DNA of 64,000 bases from Scalesia atractyloides (GCA_947069175.1 CAMTDV010000007.1:47148181-47212180), one strand, 5' to 3'; counted from the stretch's first letter, positions 22,442-33,459 are shown. The notes: generated by a model from the sequence alone, not told the origin. Numbers and translations: made by a program.

Positions 22442-25400
22442 CTATCCTTCTGACTCTTCAATCTCCCCAACATCATGAAAAACGTCCTTCAAATGGTCTA
22501 CAAAGTCGTCTTGTTGGAGCACTTCACTTACCAGATTCATCACTGGCAGTTGCAGATGATCATACTCTTGGTTTGCCTTGGAGAAGATTGCATCGGTATT
22601 GACCCCATGGGTAGAGGCACGGCTGGTATCCCATGAACGTCCAAAGCACGAGTTACGTGGTGAGTGCACTCTGCATAGCCCTGCACGTATCCATCATGTC
22701 GTGCTGTGACCATCAGCTTAGCCACATCACTGTCTAACTCCACCGAGTTCAGGATTGAATTGGCAATCTGCACAGTGCATGGGAAATAAAATCAGAATCA
22801 AGATAAATGGTGGTCAAAATAACAACGGAGAACTTACATTCATGACTCCATGCTGCTGCATCCAGAGCATATTGTTCGTCAACGGCTCGATCATGCTCTC
22901 TGCGGTGGCGCGGGCTACCTCAGAATCTTCCAGTTTTTGTTCACCCACGCTCACCTTCACTTCTGCAAGGCACAACTTTTCTTGATCCTCCAAGCGCCTA
23001 CGCTATAGTTCTGCCTTTTCAACCATGGCGGCTTGGAGATCCTTTTTCGCACTTTCAAGTGCTGCCCTAGCTTTTGCCTGATTACGCAATAACGAGGTTA
23101 GTCTGGCTATCTCCTGATCCCGTAAAATAAAAAGGGTAGAAGTTTCTACCTCTTTTTGTTCGCTTCGCTCACGATGCGACCTTGCCTCTTCGGCAGCAGC
23201 TGAGGCTTCCTTCTTCTCCTTCTTCAAGCGCTCAACTTCAGCGCGAAGGCCCACTACATGATTCCTTAAAGATATTTTCTCATTATTATCCCTTTCACAG
23301 GCCTCCCTCCACAACTTTGCTCCTCAGCAAGTGTGGCAGTGGCGCTTTCATCCTTCTTCTTTCACCCCAGCACGGACCATTCCTCGGTCCGTTGAGCTTC
23401 CACAAACTTGGCACTCTTAGCCTGAAGCTCTTGTTTTGCGTGGCCACTTGGGCCCGCTCAAGGACCATCTCTTTCTTTGACGCCTCAAACCTTTCCTATT
23501 CCTAGTGCATGCTGCGCCACTCCCAGATAATCTTATGAGTGTTGGAGGCGGAGCTGGCAGCTAGCTGGAGTTAAGCACGGTATGTCTGTTCATAGCTTTG
23601 GTCCCCGCGCGCCCTTACCTCTGCTGGGGGGAAGGCACCCTTAAACAATTCCCGACAAACTTGCCAATGGCTAAACTTTTCACCCTGCCTCAGCTTCCAG
23701 ACAGGGGTGTGGATCTCAGCAGCTCGGCTTTCAGAGTACGACTGGCAGTAGTAGTCACCCAGGGTCTCATCCAGGCGAATCGGGGACCCTTCGTGAGAAG
23801 GGCGCTCCTCAAATCCCTCGGCTTCACCCCGGGCACCTGCTCCGCTGACCGAGCCCCCCGAGGCATATCCTCAAACTTCTCACCACCCTCTTCAACCACA
23901 CCACCTTCAATCACCTCCTCCTCTCCTGGCGCAACAACCTCCAAATCCACCTTTACCTCCGCTACCCCGGCGCTAGTTTCACCATTCTTTGCACTGGACG
24001 CTTGCGCCATCTCAAAAATGGGTGGTGGCATAGAAATGTCGACTGGCACGGCCGGAGCAGACGGAGCGGTAAAAGGTGTCTCATCTTTCCCTGCAAAATG
24101 AAATCACAAAATGGTCAAACAGGAAGAACAGAAAATCAAACACAAGTCAAAAGTGTTTACCTGGGGAAAACTTGGCTGCAAGCGCATCCAAATTCCCACC
24201 CTTGCCAATAATTTTCTTCCGCACAGCCTTTTTCAGAGGCTGCGCAGCCGTCTCACCCTTGGGCAGGGCCCTCTTCCTCTTCAGCAGCTCCGGGCTAGAC
24301 TCCAAGTCTATCGGATCATCCCGATTGGCAGCCGGAATCTCCACCACATCTTGAGGCTCCGGCTTGGGTTTTTTTCAAACCTACAGGCACAAGACCCTCC
24401 ATGGAATCAGAGACTACCACATAGTCATTCCATGTATCAGGCACAAACGCGTACCTTTTGGTGGGTCTGCCCTGGGTTACGTAGGCTTCTTAGTGGCCAC
24501 AACACTAGGCCCCGCACGCTTTTTCTTTTTTGAATATGGGCCAACACCCAAATTCTTCAGCGCACCTGCATCATGGCGCAACATACTAAGTAATCCGAAA
24601 GGATGAACGTAGCAAACGATAAAGGCTTACCACTTCCAGGCGCAGAGGCCACCAGATCTGCACTCTGAGGTAACTCGAAGTTCCCAAGGATCTAGGAATG
24701 CCATGTGGGCTCCTCTGGATAAGCGGGATATTCTCCATCCGCCCTTTCTCTCGTTGGAAGGCCGCTATGTATAGCGCCATCCTTGTAAAATCGCGCATAA
24801 TATTAGTTCGCGCACAAGGAGAATAATGAAATATTGGAACTTACTCTTATCCTTCTCCATGTACACCGGTTTTCCCGGTGGTCAGGACTCCTGGTCCGAT
24901 ATTGACATTGTCATAGCGGGGATATCATCCGCCCCCCGGAAATGCATCCACAACGGAATCACACCGGCTTTGATGAAGAAGAACTTATGCTTCCAATCAT
25001 GATAAGACTTTAGAGGAGAGTTCAGAATCTTCTTTGCTTGTATCCTGTGCTGAAAACAATAAAAACCCAACAAGCACTGCAGTTGGTAAAACACCCGAAA
25101 CTGGTTGACGGTTAGGTGAATGCCCATGGAATGTCACAAGAACTCAAAGTGTTTAATCCGGACCATCCCCATCAGATTAAGCTGCGAGATGTGAAAGCGA
25201 TAGTGGTCCAGAACATCTAAGAAAAACTTTGTCACCGGCAACCGGAAGTTGCCGTCGTAAAGAAATCGAAAAAGAGGGTAACACAATCGGCAGGGGCGTC
25301 GGCGGCGGTGTCCCCCTCTGGGGGGCATCCCACTCCTTAGGGAACCGAAAGCCAGCAACAAGCCGCTGGAAACTGCTCGTCGACCACTTTAACACAGGCA

Positions 25401-25452
25401 AAGAAGGGTAAGTCTCCATCGTAGCAGTGCTCTCAGGTCCTCTGGTTGACAT
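22442..25452 (-). pseudogene. Element O antisense ORF (putative gypsy-type transposon protein, PF04195-like)
   Basis: Opposite to pol, a reading region starts at the ATG at 25452 (MSTRGPESTATMET), shifts frame near 25300, and gives FRLPVTKFFLDVLDHYRFHI, NLMGMVRIKHFEFL and KSYHDWKHKFFFIKAG down to 24882. These match the plant protein family annotated as putative gypsy-type transposon (Transposase_28) as I remember it. A Lys/Glu/Pro-rich linker (about 24350-23700) and a coiled coil (RAEVERLKKEKKEASAAAEE) at 23314-23003 follow, then a C-terminal tail to 22442. Retand-like Tat elements are known to carry such an antisense ORF. Its role is unknown. It is broken here by frame changes and possibly introns. 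Confidence 0.78.
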
Positions 25453-25979
25453 TTTAATCGCCGAAAGAAATAAGGATGAGAAGATTTCAGAGAAGAAAGA
25501 ACAAGAAGAGATGAAGTGTGATTTTTAATCTAGCGGATCATCTATTTATCCCATCGCATTTAATGCGATGGGGAAGCGTGACAACACAACAGGCCCAATA
25601 GTAAATATGTAGATAACGCGTGGAGGGCAAGTGGGTAACTGACGGTCGCCACACGTGCGTGGCTGGTACTTTCTTTGCAATTCATTAATGAAAAGGCAGT
25701 TGCATTGTTGACAGCCTGATAATCGGAGGTCACTTCTGCCTCACCTTTTTCTCACAAACTCGCCTGAAAACCTTAGTATGACGAAAATTCAAATTTCAAA
25801 GACCTTATCCTGAACAAAGGTTTCCCCCACACAAGGTTTTCATTATTCCTTTCCTCGCAGATACCTTGTTTTGTAGCCGTTGATATACGCGCGCATACAT
25901 GAGTTTAGTCCAGCACTCCACCTACTTGCCAAAGCTGCACATATGAGCACCACTGGACTGGGGGGACTTGGAGGGGTAT
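25453..25979 (-). promoter_or_regulatory. Promoter region of antisense ORF and O polypurine tract
   Basis: On the minus strand GATAAATAGA at about 25547-25556 lies some 95 bases upstream of the antisense ATG and is a candidate TATA box. On the plus strand TGGGGGGACTTGGAGGGG at 25959-25976 is the polypurine tract just before the 3' LTR. Confidence 0.55.
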
Positions 25980-26949
25980 TGCACAGGATACCATACCCTC
26001 ATAACGATAACAGGTCATTGGAGTAACCTCGCACGCTGTGCGCAACAATATGCCAACCTTGAAAACAGCAGGTTTCCTAACAAACCTTGCGCAACGACAA
26101 GTTAAGCCTGAAAGCGCAGGTCTCTGACCCTACACTGATTAAACAAGCTTCTAACATCGACTTCCTAAAACCTTGCACAAGGCCAAGACTAAGATGAGAG
26201 CAACTCATACTTAGTCTTGAGAACAAAAGGACTTGATCCCTACAAGTTCACGCTGGCCAAAAAGCACTGATAAGGCCACGCGGTAAGGAGAAGCGCAAAA
26301 AGGCATTGATCAAGTACACAGATACAAAGTGGCAGAGTTGTGACCCAATAACCGCTCGGTAGGTTGTGCCAGACCACGTTGCATGATGAGCAGTCGTGCA
26401 GAGGACAAAAAGTACGCAAGGACGTACACGTGGCACCAACCAACTCACGTCAGCGACTGTCACACGATCTCCACTAACGGCTGATGATAGGCTTGACAAC
26501 AATGACAACTGCCAGGACACGTGGCCCATCCACCGTGCGCCAAGCGCCCCTCTTGCGAGAGACCATTAACGGTCATAGTAGAGGAGACAAAATAGATATT
26601 CCTGGTTCTCGGTTCTAGGCCCAAGGCCCATCAGCCCATCTCCTGCACACATCTCTTCGGCTATAAAGTAAGGATCGCACCTCAAGGTAAAACACACTGT
26701 TTCGAGCTCACTCACTAATTACTTGCATTATGCTCTGCAAACCTCGATACTTATTATCACGTCGGAGTGTGGTCATGGAGAAAACCCTCCCCCTTTTCTC
26801 CCGTGACGTGACTAATGGTGTTTTTAGTTTTGTAGTAAGCTTGAAGCAAGATCATACTAACAAGGCAAACGAGAGATAACCTTTATATGCAGAGATTTTG
26901 TACCAGAACCTAGATATCTCCGGATATAGTTTGGTCTAGTGTTTCTTCA
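25980..26949 (+). repeat. Element O 3' LTR
   Basis: 970 bases matching 1474-2435, with a TATA box at 26661-26669 and the same CTTCA end, after which the sequence diverges from the left copy. Confidence 0.9.
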
Positions 26950-28320
26950 ATATTAAATTATTGATGTAATTGTATAAATAGATCGTTTTATATGCTCTAT
27001 GGTCACTAAAAGTATTGTAATGAATGATAATCAAATATCAAAATGAATAATATTTGTTTGGTATGAATATAGTTCTATGCACTAACCTAATCTGACTTAT
27101 AATAAAAGAATTCTAACTAATGACATGTGGCATTTGTAGACCCGTCTCAATAAATGTAGAAAACTAACATTTTAGACAAACCATTTTAAGAAAATATTTC
27201 AAGTTTTAACAAAACATAAGCTACTCAAGGTAGCAATAATTTAGTTGATTTACATGTCATTATTAAGTTTCAAAATATAAACATCAAAACACGGAAGCAA
27301 ACAATTTTAGGTTGTGTTCGGTTCTTCATGGCACTTGATCTTCATTCGAAATCTTAAGGTGATAATAACCTATCATTTAAAATCATTCAACGGTTCGTAC
27401 TACTAGGCATATAAACGAAACCATTAAAAACCAGAAAACAAAGATAAACTTTTATATTCAAATAGCCCCCGCACGTCGCGGAGGGATCACGTGTCTCCTC
27501 CACATGGCGCGGGGATGAGCGGTTTGACTAAACAATTGACCAGGTTCCCCTGCGCGTCGCAGAGGGGCCAGGTGTATCCTCTGCATGGCATGAACGGGAC
27601 ACTTTTCCAGCAGGTTTCTAGAGCTGGACATTTTTTCCAGCCTTAGCCATTTTTCGTCCAATTCTCATCCAAATCAGTCCAAATTAATTCAATTTAAATT
27701 ATGACCCAATATTTAGACCCATTAATCTTGAGTTTTTCACTCTTATTATCTGGTTTGGGTTGTTACCCGTTTGACTTGTTATGAGACTTTGAGCGTTTTA
27801 ACTCAAGTCTTCTACATCCTTATCAAAGCTTTTCATTATTATTCCCTAACGATAGCCAATGTCATCGTTGGTTTTATTTAGAAATAACCTTGCGTCGAAA
27901 TGCCATATTTTCATTCGGTGTCTTACTCGTTTGACCTGTTATCTGTTTGAGCTCTTTAGTTCAAATCATCTACATTCTTTCATCAAAGCTTCTTATTGTT
28001 TTCCAACCATGATCAAAGTTTGTGATAGGTAAGTCAAGCAACACCTCGGCTTCTACCACCTAGCGAGTCGTTTATAACTTGGTTTTACTCGTCAGTTATC
28101 TAGCTTATGACCCTTTAGACCATAAGCGACCCATTTAATTCACCCTTGTGGCTCTCATCATCCATAAATGATAATTAGCAATTTTAAAATCATTTTCACC
28201 ATGGTTCTCGACTATGTTCGTTTGCGTTGGGCATCGCCTCCGCTTCTATCAACCCGCAGGTCATTTATGCTTTGGTTTTACATGTCTTCGATCTGGTTTG
28301 TTTAAAGACTCATTTTTTAC
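26950..28320. other. Repeat-like intergenic DNA split by element E
   Basis: No coding homology is seen. Two related GC-rich segments (about 27466-27515 and 27548-27595, sharing CGTCGC-GAGGG and CTCC-CATGGC) stand out. The stretch was contiguous with 56254-57488 before E inserted. Together they may be an old Gypsy LTR, since TGTAACACCTC, a typical LTR start, is found on the minus strand ending at 57295. Confidence 0.4.
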
Positions 28321-29073
28321 CACAGGTCCACTTGGAGGATCAAGATTAACCTAATTTCTTGTTTATCTAACACACATACGAGTGCGGAATCCACGTAAGT
28401 ATGCAAACCAAAGCAAAGTAACAAACACAAGATAACCAAAGATTCAATATCTTGATTAAATGAAGAGAGCTAGTACAAACACATATAAACAATTCTTATA
28501 CAGACTCAGGATATTCTCTCTGTGCTCTTTCTCTTGTGCCTCAGTGTCTCTCTCTAGTGTCACAGTGTCTGAGAAGTGCATGTCTGTTTATATAGTACCA
28601 ACACCCAGCAACAGTACGAAGAATGTTGCTGGTCATACGAACTACTACAAGTCATGAAGAACATTCAGCTGGTTGCTCGTACTAACAACTTATCCCTCTT
28701 ACGAATAGAAACTGGTTCGTACGAACAAGCAAAATGCTTGTTGAAAGGGCCATTCGTAAGATCATGTGAATGACTCGTACGAACAAGATAATGGCTCGTA
28801 CGAGCAAGCTACTTGCTCGTAAGAAGCACCTTCCATTCGCACGAAGAAGTATTCTTCAGAGAACTTCCTAACAGACATGCCATACACAAGACATAACAGT
28901 ATGCACACATGCAACTGTTTTTCATCACAGACAAACTAAACGTCGTACTAAATCAAGATAGGAGGATATCTTGATTTGGTCGACACGACCAAACTATACA
29001 GACACAAAAAAATAAAGACCGTACAATTCTGACGTAACTAAGAACAAGAAACATACACAAAAGTGCATCAACA
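28321..29073 (-). repeat. Element E 3' LTR
   Basis: 753 bases, with a TATA box on the minus strand at 28587-28595 (TATATAAA) and numerous TCGTACGA-type palindromes at about 28700-28850. The outermost bases read CACAGG where the other LTR has TGTAGG, so the terminal TG/CA pair is lost although the TSD is perfect. Confidence 0.9.
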
Positions 29074-29086
29074 AACTCCCCCTGGC
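29074..29086 (-). other. Element E polypurine tract
   Basis: The minus strand reads CCAGGGGGAGTT directly before the 3' LTR, the expected plus-strand primer. Confidence 0.8.
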
Positions 29087-29197
29087 TGTTGCTTGGTCTT
29101 CGGTCTTCATTTCTAATGGACTGCTGCACCCACATTCACTGAACACTTTCAACCAACGTTGACTTAGAATCAAAGTGTTCAACATTCTCCCAAAACA

Positions 29198-30143
29198 TCA
29201 AACCTTTCCAGTTTCCTCTTGAGTACCACTAGAAGCAACTGGATCGGTCACGATCTTTTGTGCATTAGACTCTACCGCTGGAGTTGTAGCAGAAACTTTT
29301 GGTTGTGCGGATGAAGCTGAAGCAATAGGATTACCAGGGTTTTCACTATCGTGATCACGCTTACGGTGGATCTCCTGTGCTTTGCATCTTTCATTCCACA
29401 AAATATTCACCCGCTTTCTGCTCATTTCAAATACTTCTTTAATACCATTAAAGCCTTCAACCAGTGTAGAATTACGAGAATGATACCATTCTCTCAATTC
29501 GTCATGTTTAGCAGTTAATGTTTCGGCAGATCGTTGTACAGCCGCACTACATTCTTTCAGCCTATTCAATTCAATCTCACGAGCGTTATCAGCCGCTCGC
29601 ATTTGTTGTAGCTGAGCTGCCCTTTCAGTATCCACAGCCCTCAACCGGTCATTCTCCTTTCTTAGCTGCGCAATCTCAGTAACCTATTTTCCAACAGTTT
29701 CCTTCAAAGAATTTATCTCCAACTGTTGCTTAATAACGGTATTCCGATTTGAAGACATAAACTCCAAGTGCTTGTTAATCTGAGTTGCTGCAACTTGTAG
29801 CTGAGAGAACAGAAAATCCCCTTTCTCATCCTGTTCCATTTCAGAGAATAACCGACTGCTTTGTTTTGTACTTTGTTGATGAATTGCGGACGAGGATTGT
29901 TCAACTGAAGAAGTAGTGGGTTGTTGTTGAGCTGGAGTAGTCTCAACTGAAGGTGTTTCAGTTGCTGTGGTAGCTGTAGTTTGTGGTACAGAGGTTATAG
30001 TGGGTTCCGATATTAGAGTTTCAGCCTCCTTTGATGTAAGGGCAGACTGAGCTTCTGCAATTTGGTTCCAGTATGGTTTCTTGTTGCATGGTTGTAGGTT
30101 GTGTGATTTCAGGTTGAGCTAATAAGGTTTTCAAAGACTTTTT
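29198..30143 (-). pseudogene. Element E extra 3' ORF, C-terminal part (coiled coil)
   Basis: The minus-strand text continues the 3' ORF after the B insertion. A Gln/Thr/Pro-rich linker (TTATETPSVETTPAQQQPTT) comes first, then a coiled coil rich in Glu, Arg and Gln (RAAQLQQMRAADNAREIELN), then a tail with Ser/Ala repeats ending GTQEETGKV at 29198. The order (globular N-terminus, low-complexity linker, coiled coil) matches the F 3' ORF. Frames change near 30040 and 29680. Confidence 0.7.
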
Positions 30144-30334
30144 TGTAACATCCGTCAAAAAAAACGGATTTACCAAACCCGCTCCGTTTATCAACCGAAC
30201 AGTCAGTTAAAATTTTAGTTGCGAATTAAATGCCCAAAATAATTTTAAACGATCCGTAATCAAATATTATACGGGGATATGTATTTAGTTTTTGAAAATC
30301 TGTCAAAAATATCAAAATAAAAATGGTTTACTTT

Positions 30335-30413
30335 TGCCGGGTTTCGAACTCGGGTCTGTACCGGGTAAACCAAAGACTTAACTCTCAGCCGACAAACCAC
30401 TCCGCCATCTTGA
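30335..30413 (-). other. Antisense tRNA-Leu/Ser-like module in B 5' LTR
   Basis: The minus strand reads AAGATGGCGGAGTGGTTTG (A-box region of tRNA-Leu/Ser type), then a spacer of about 40 bases, then a T arm CCGAG TTCGAAA CCCGG with one mismatch. It lies about 255 bases upstream of the TATA box and in the opposite direction. Copies with a perfect T arm sit at the same place in A (8410-8426) and C (45749-45765). Confidence 0.65.
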
Positions 30414-30666
30414 TTTTCTGGTAATAACAGAAAACAATTAATTCAAATAATCAATTTCAGAAGTTAAATTATTGCGCCCAAAATAACAGTCGTCGGAAAT
30501 CCCGACGACTTCGCCGTTTAATTACGTTATTACTCAAAGTAACCGAAAACTTAACTATTACGACGGTTATAACCGACGTCTGAACCGCGACATCAGCCAT
30601 AACCGCCGGAGTACGGTTGACTTCGAATTAAGACCGAATTCAGACCCCATTCAATCCCAATACTAC

Positions 30667-30675
30667 CCTATAAAT
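30667..30675 (+). promoter_or_regulatory. Element B 5' LTR TATA box
   Basis: CTATAAATAC lies before a run of CT-rich DNA. It is conserved in all LTR copies (near 36820, and on the minus strand near 8085, 45428 and 50065). Transcription probably starts about 30 bases on, so the sense tRNA-like modules lie inside the transcript. Confidence 0.7.
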
Positions 30676-31109
30676 ACACCCTCAACTCGCCAGAAGTCTT
30701 TCACACTCAAATCGCACTCTTTCTCAGCGAAAAATCACCTGCCGGAAATTCTTGATACTTCGCCGGAAAACCGTATCAGTAATCTTTGAGTTTACTGAAC
30801 CCCCTAAATCTTCAACGAAGTCACCCACAACCTTTGCAAGCCTTCGGAAGACTTTCTGCTGCAAAATACTTGTCGCCGGAAAAAGAGTTCTGTCGCCGGA
30901 GTTTTGCCGGAAAACAGAGTAAAACCAGTCGGTACATCTCACGCCTATTTTCCTTCCCTTTTTACTTTTATATCATTTGTAATTGATCATTAAACGCTAA
31001 ATAAACTTGAATCAACATTCGAATCCAGTCCGTCGTCACTTCCGGTTAAAACCGGTGAAGAAGACGAAGTTCAGTAATGGTTAAGTATAATTAAAATCAA
31101 GATAATTAC

Positions 31110-31192
31110 CGGGTTAGACACACAGTCCAGCGGTGGACTGTGTGCACTTTTAACGCTAAGGTCACGAGTTCGATTCCGGTTTCACACACGCC
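31110..31192 (+). other. tRNA-like module S1 in B 5' LTR
   Basis: A perfect 11-bp hairpin, CACACAGTCCA / TGGACTGTGTG with loop GCGG, lies at 31119-31144 after GGGTTAGA. It is followed by a B-box-like GAGTTCGATTCCG at 31165-31177. The hairpin stands where a tRNA D arm would be but is longer than a D stem. Confidence 0.7.
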
Positions 31193-31278
31193 GCCTTGAT
31201 AAAAATCCCTTTTTCCGCAAACTGAACCGGATCGTTTTAAGTATATGTTAAGTATATTGATAACCGAGTTTATAACCA

Positions 31279-31358
31279 AGTGTGACACACGGTCCAGCGG
31301 TGGAGTGTGTGTCCGCTAACCCACAGGTCCCGGGTTCGAGACCTGTGGAGCACACCGG
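31279..31358 (+). other. tRNA-like module S2 in B 5' LTR
   Basis: It has an imperfect copy of the S1 hairpin (CACACGGTCCA / TGGAGTGTGTG), then a strong T-arm-like hairpin at 31321-31348: CCACAGGTC / GACCTGTGG, nine perfect pairs around a loop with GGTTCGA. In solo LTR C the same hairpin is kept at 44583-44610. Confidence 0.7.
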
Positions 31359-31443
31359 TTCTGAGATTTATTTCGTTTTTAATAATAAAGGATTTCTGTT
31401 AATTCTAATTAATATATATATGTAATTAAAATCGGATATATAA

Positions 31444-31523
31444 CGGGTTAGACACGTAGCTCAGTTGGTAGAGCTGCGTGCACGCGTACGGGAGGTCTCG
31501 GGTTCGAGCCTCACCGAGCGCAC
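31444..31523 (+). other. tRNA-Lys-like module S3 in B 5' LTR
   Basis: This is the most tRNA-like module: A box TAGCTCAGTTGG at 31457-31468 fits the Pol III consensus exactly, with a D-arm text like tRNA-Lys (GTAGCTCAGTTGGTAGAGC). The B box GGTTCGAGCC is at 31501-31510, 44 bases after the A box start. No matching acceptor stem or clear anticodon stem is visible, so I do not call it a functional tRNA. Confidence 0.72.
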
Positions 31524-32015
31524 AACAATATACCTATAAACCGGTCAATCATAGTCAAAGTCAACGGTCAATTGTGTACTGTAGCAAAAATAAAAATATT
31601 TTTTTATTATTTTTATTTAATTATTTTAATTAAAAATCAATTATAAATACTTAAAAATAACATTTTTAAGGTTAGAAAATAGCCTCAAACTCACAAAAAT
31701 ACACCCAACAATCCTACTAAAATAGATTAATAAAACCCGTTTACTTACCGAACCATTATGCGATTTATCTAGGATTAATTTCACTCGTGGTTAACACCAT
31801 TTCGCGTGCATTCAACCTCATCAACCGAACGCACCCAATGTGAGTGGATTCTTACAAACTCCCCTTTTTATTCATGTTTTGGGGTGTATCATGTGTCGCT
31901 TAAACTAATTTTCTTATGCAAATTCGTGCTATACCATTATATGAACTAAACTAGAATGTAACTATTGTTTGGTTGTGATGTATTACATATTGTCAATGTT
32001 GTATGCAAATTATTT

Positions 32016-32270
32016 AGGCCCATCAGTTCCTCGTGGGAGACGAGAACATCGCGTGCCTCAAAACTCATTCATTAAGGCCCATCAGTTCGTAAGAACAACG
32101 CGTGCCTCAAAACTCATTCATTAAGGCCCATCAGTTCGTAAGAACAACGCGTGCCTCAAAACTCATTTATTAGGCCCATCAGTTCGTGGAACAACGCGTG
32201 CCTCAAAACTCATTCATTAGGCCCATCAGTTCCTCGTGGGAGACGAGTCGAACATCGCGTGCCTCAAAAC
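32016..32270 (+). repeat. LTR minisatellite, five units of about 50 bases
   Basis: Units beginning AGGCCCATCAGTTC and containing CGCGTGCCTCAAAACTCAT start at 32016, 32075, 32124, 32172 and 32219. The same block is at 38169-38423. A has two units and C two dispersed ones, so the copy number varies. Confidence 0.9.
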
Positions 32271-32662
32271 AATCATTTGGTGTATGTGAGTTTAATATTC
32301 AATATTATGTGTTGTGTGAATAAATTTACATCTACATTTACTCATATGTGGTATGCACATTATTTATAATCAATTGGTTAAACTTGTTCAAATGTTTTTC
32401 CATAGGATTCACTCGCCAACTTTATGTTGATCCAAAACCTTTTTACACATGATACAGGTGAACAGGTTGAAGCAAGGAAAACATAGGATATGCCTTAGAA
32501 GAGAACCAAGAAGCTTAGACAGATAGTTAGATTATGGTGTATCATTTATTTCCATTAAATTGTATTAATGAATATGAAACATATAATAAATGTCATGAGC
32601 TTTGATGATAACCCAATTATGCCCCGATCACCTTTTCCGCTGCGGGTCGGGGTGTGACAGAT

Positions 32663-32675
32663 TGGTATCAGAGCC
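32663..32675 (+). other. Element B primer binding site (tRNA-iMet)
   Basis: TGGTATCAGAGCC lies three bases after the 5' LTR. Confidence 0.93.
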
Positions 32676-33459
32676 ATGACTATAGGGATATAGGATAGGT
32701 TATTAGACCCTTAGAGCCTATACTATAGTCTGCCTAAAATTTAACTTGATTAGGTGGTTACATACAAACTTGTGATATTTATTTGTTTCATATTTGTTTA
32801 CATTTCAGTCAAACATACATGCTCATATACATATTCATTATACATATATACATATTCATTATACATATATCGATGTTCATGTATTCAATTTATTTTCATA
32901 CTCTCAATATCCAAAGATTTTGTGCAATTTTCAATTCTCATCAAAGTAAGTTCTGCGACGGGCATGTAGTAACTGGAAGGGTACAAGTACCGGTAGTCGG
33001 AACGTCCTGTCTAGGTTGGCATTCGTATAAATCCAAAATAACGGACCAGTTTGCCTACCTGGGGACTAACGATGAGAGTACGACGGACCTATTAGGCCAA
33101 AGCATGCCACACCAAACGTCGTTCGAACTAACCTCACTTTGAGATGTCACCGTGTCCATGCCTGGACACATTCCGAATATCACACGTTGTATACATATTT
33201 CTCGATTTTCTCCGGGTTTTGTGTACGCAACCAGGCAGAAACCGTGCGAACCATATGAAAAACCGGTATTCATGGGGGCCCACATGATTACACAGGTAAA
33301 GTATGGCGGCATGACGGGCCTAACAGCGAGCAAAGCCCAAGACATCCTATGGATGTAGTAAATTTATTTTCTATATTTATTTTATGAACGTTCAATCCCA
33401 AACACGACCCACGATCCCAAAGGCATCCAACTCATACTCTTGACATGTATTCCTTGTAG
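32676..33459 (+). other. Element B internal leader
   Basis: About 780 bases between the PBS and the gag ATG. It holds TA-rich CATATATACATATTC repeats near 32825-32880 and no coding homology that I can recognise. It may carry packaging signals (inference). Confidence 0.5.

Larger units (their letters stand above)
1474..26949 (+). mobile_element. Element O: Ty3/Gypsy LTR retrotransposon, Tat/Retand type, degenerate
   Basis: Two direct repeats of about 965 bases (1474-2435 and 25980-26949), each starting TG and ending CA, enclose gag, protease, RT, RNase H, a second archaeal-type RNase H, integrase and then a long antisense ORF. That order, with the extra RNase H and the antisense ORF, is characteristic of the Tat branch of plant Gypsy elements. 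The 23.5-kb interior is inflated by nested Copia element F (3316-17368). Every coding segment has stops or frameshifts, so O is a dead copy. A convincing TSD is not visible (GTGCT on the left, ATATT on the right), so the exact outer ends or the flanks may have changed. Confidence 0.9.
30144..32659 (+). repeat. Element B 5' LTR
   Basis: The LTR runs from TGTAACATCC to GGTGTGACA. In order it holds an antisense tRNA-like module, a TATA box, a leader rich in CGCCGGAAAA, three sense tRNA-like modules, and a five-unit minisatellite. Confidence 0.95.

Noticed and set aside
1474..26949. Assigning O a clear TSD
   Set aside because: GTGCT and ATATT on the two sides do not match, and shifting the LTR limits by a few bases did not help.
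28460..28773. Small host genes on the plus strand at 28460-28773 and 55640-55924
   Set aside because: The two similar reading frames are the same place in the two LTRs of element E, antisense to the element, with no protein homology.
31444..31523. Calling the tRNA-Lys-like module a functional tRNA gene
   Set aside because: A and B boxes and the D arm are good, but I cannot form an acceptor stem or a normal anticodon arm, and the unit repeats inside an LTR family.
32151..32369. Duplicate small gene at 32151-32369 and 38304-38522
   Set aside because: Identical frames run through the LTR minisatellite of B. The duplication is simply the LTR pair.
33152..33358. Protein-coding frame in the B leader
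   Set aside because: A short ORF without recognisable motifs in the leader, overlapped by another frame. I cannot support it beyond chance.
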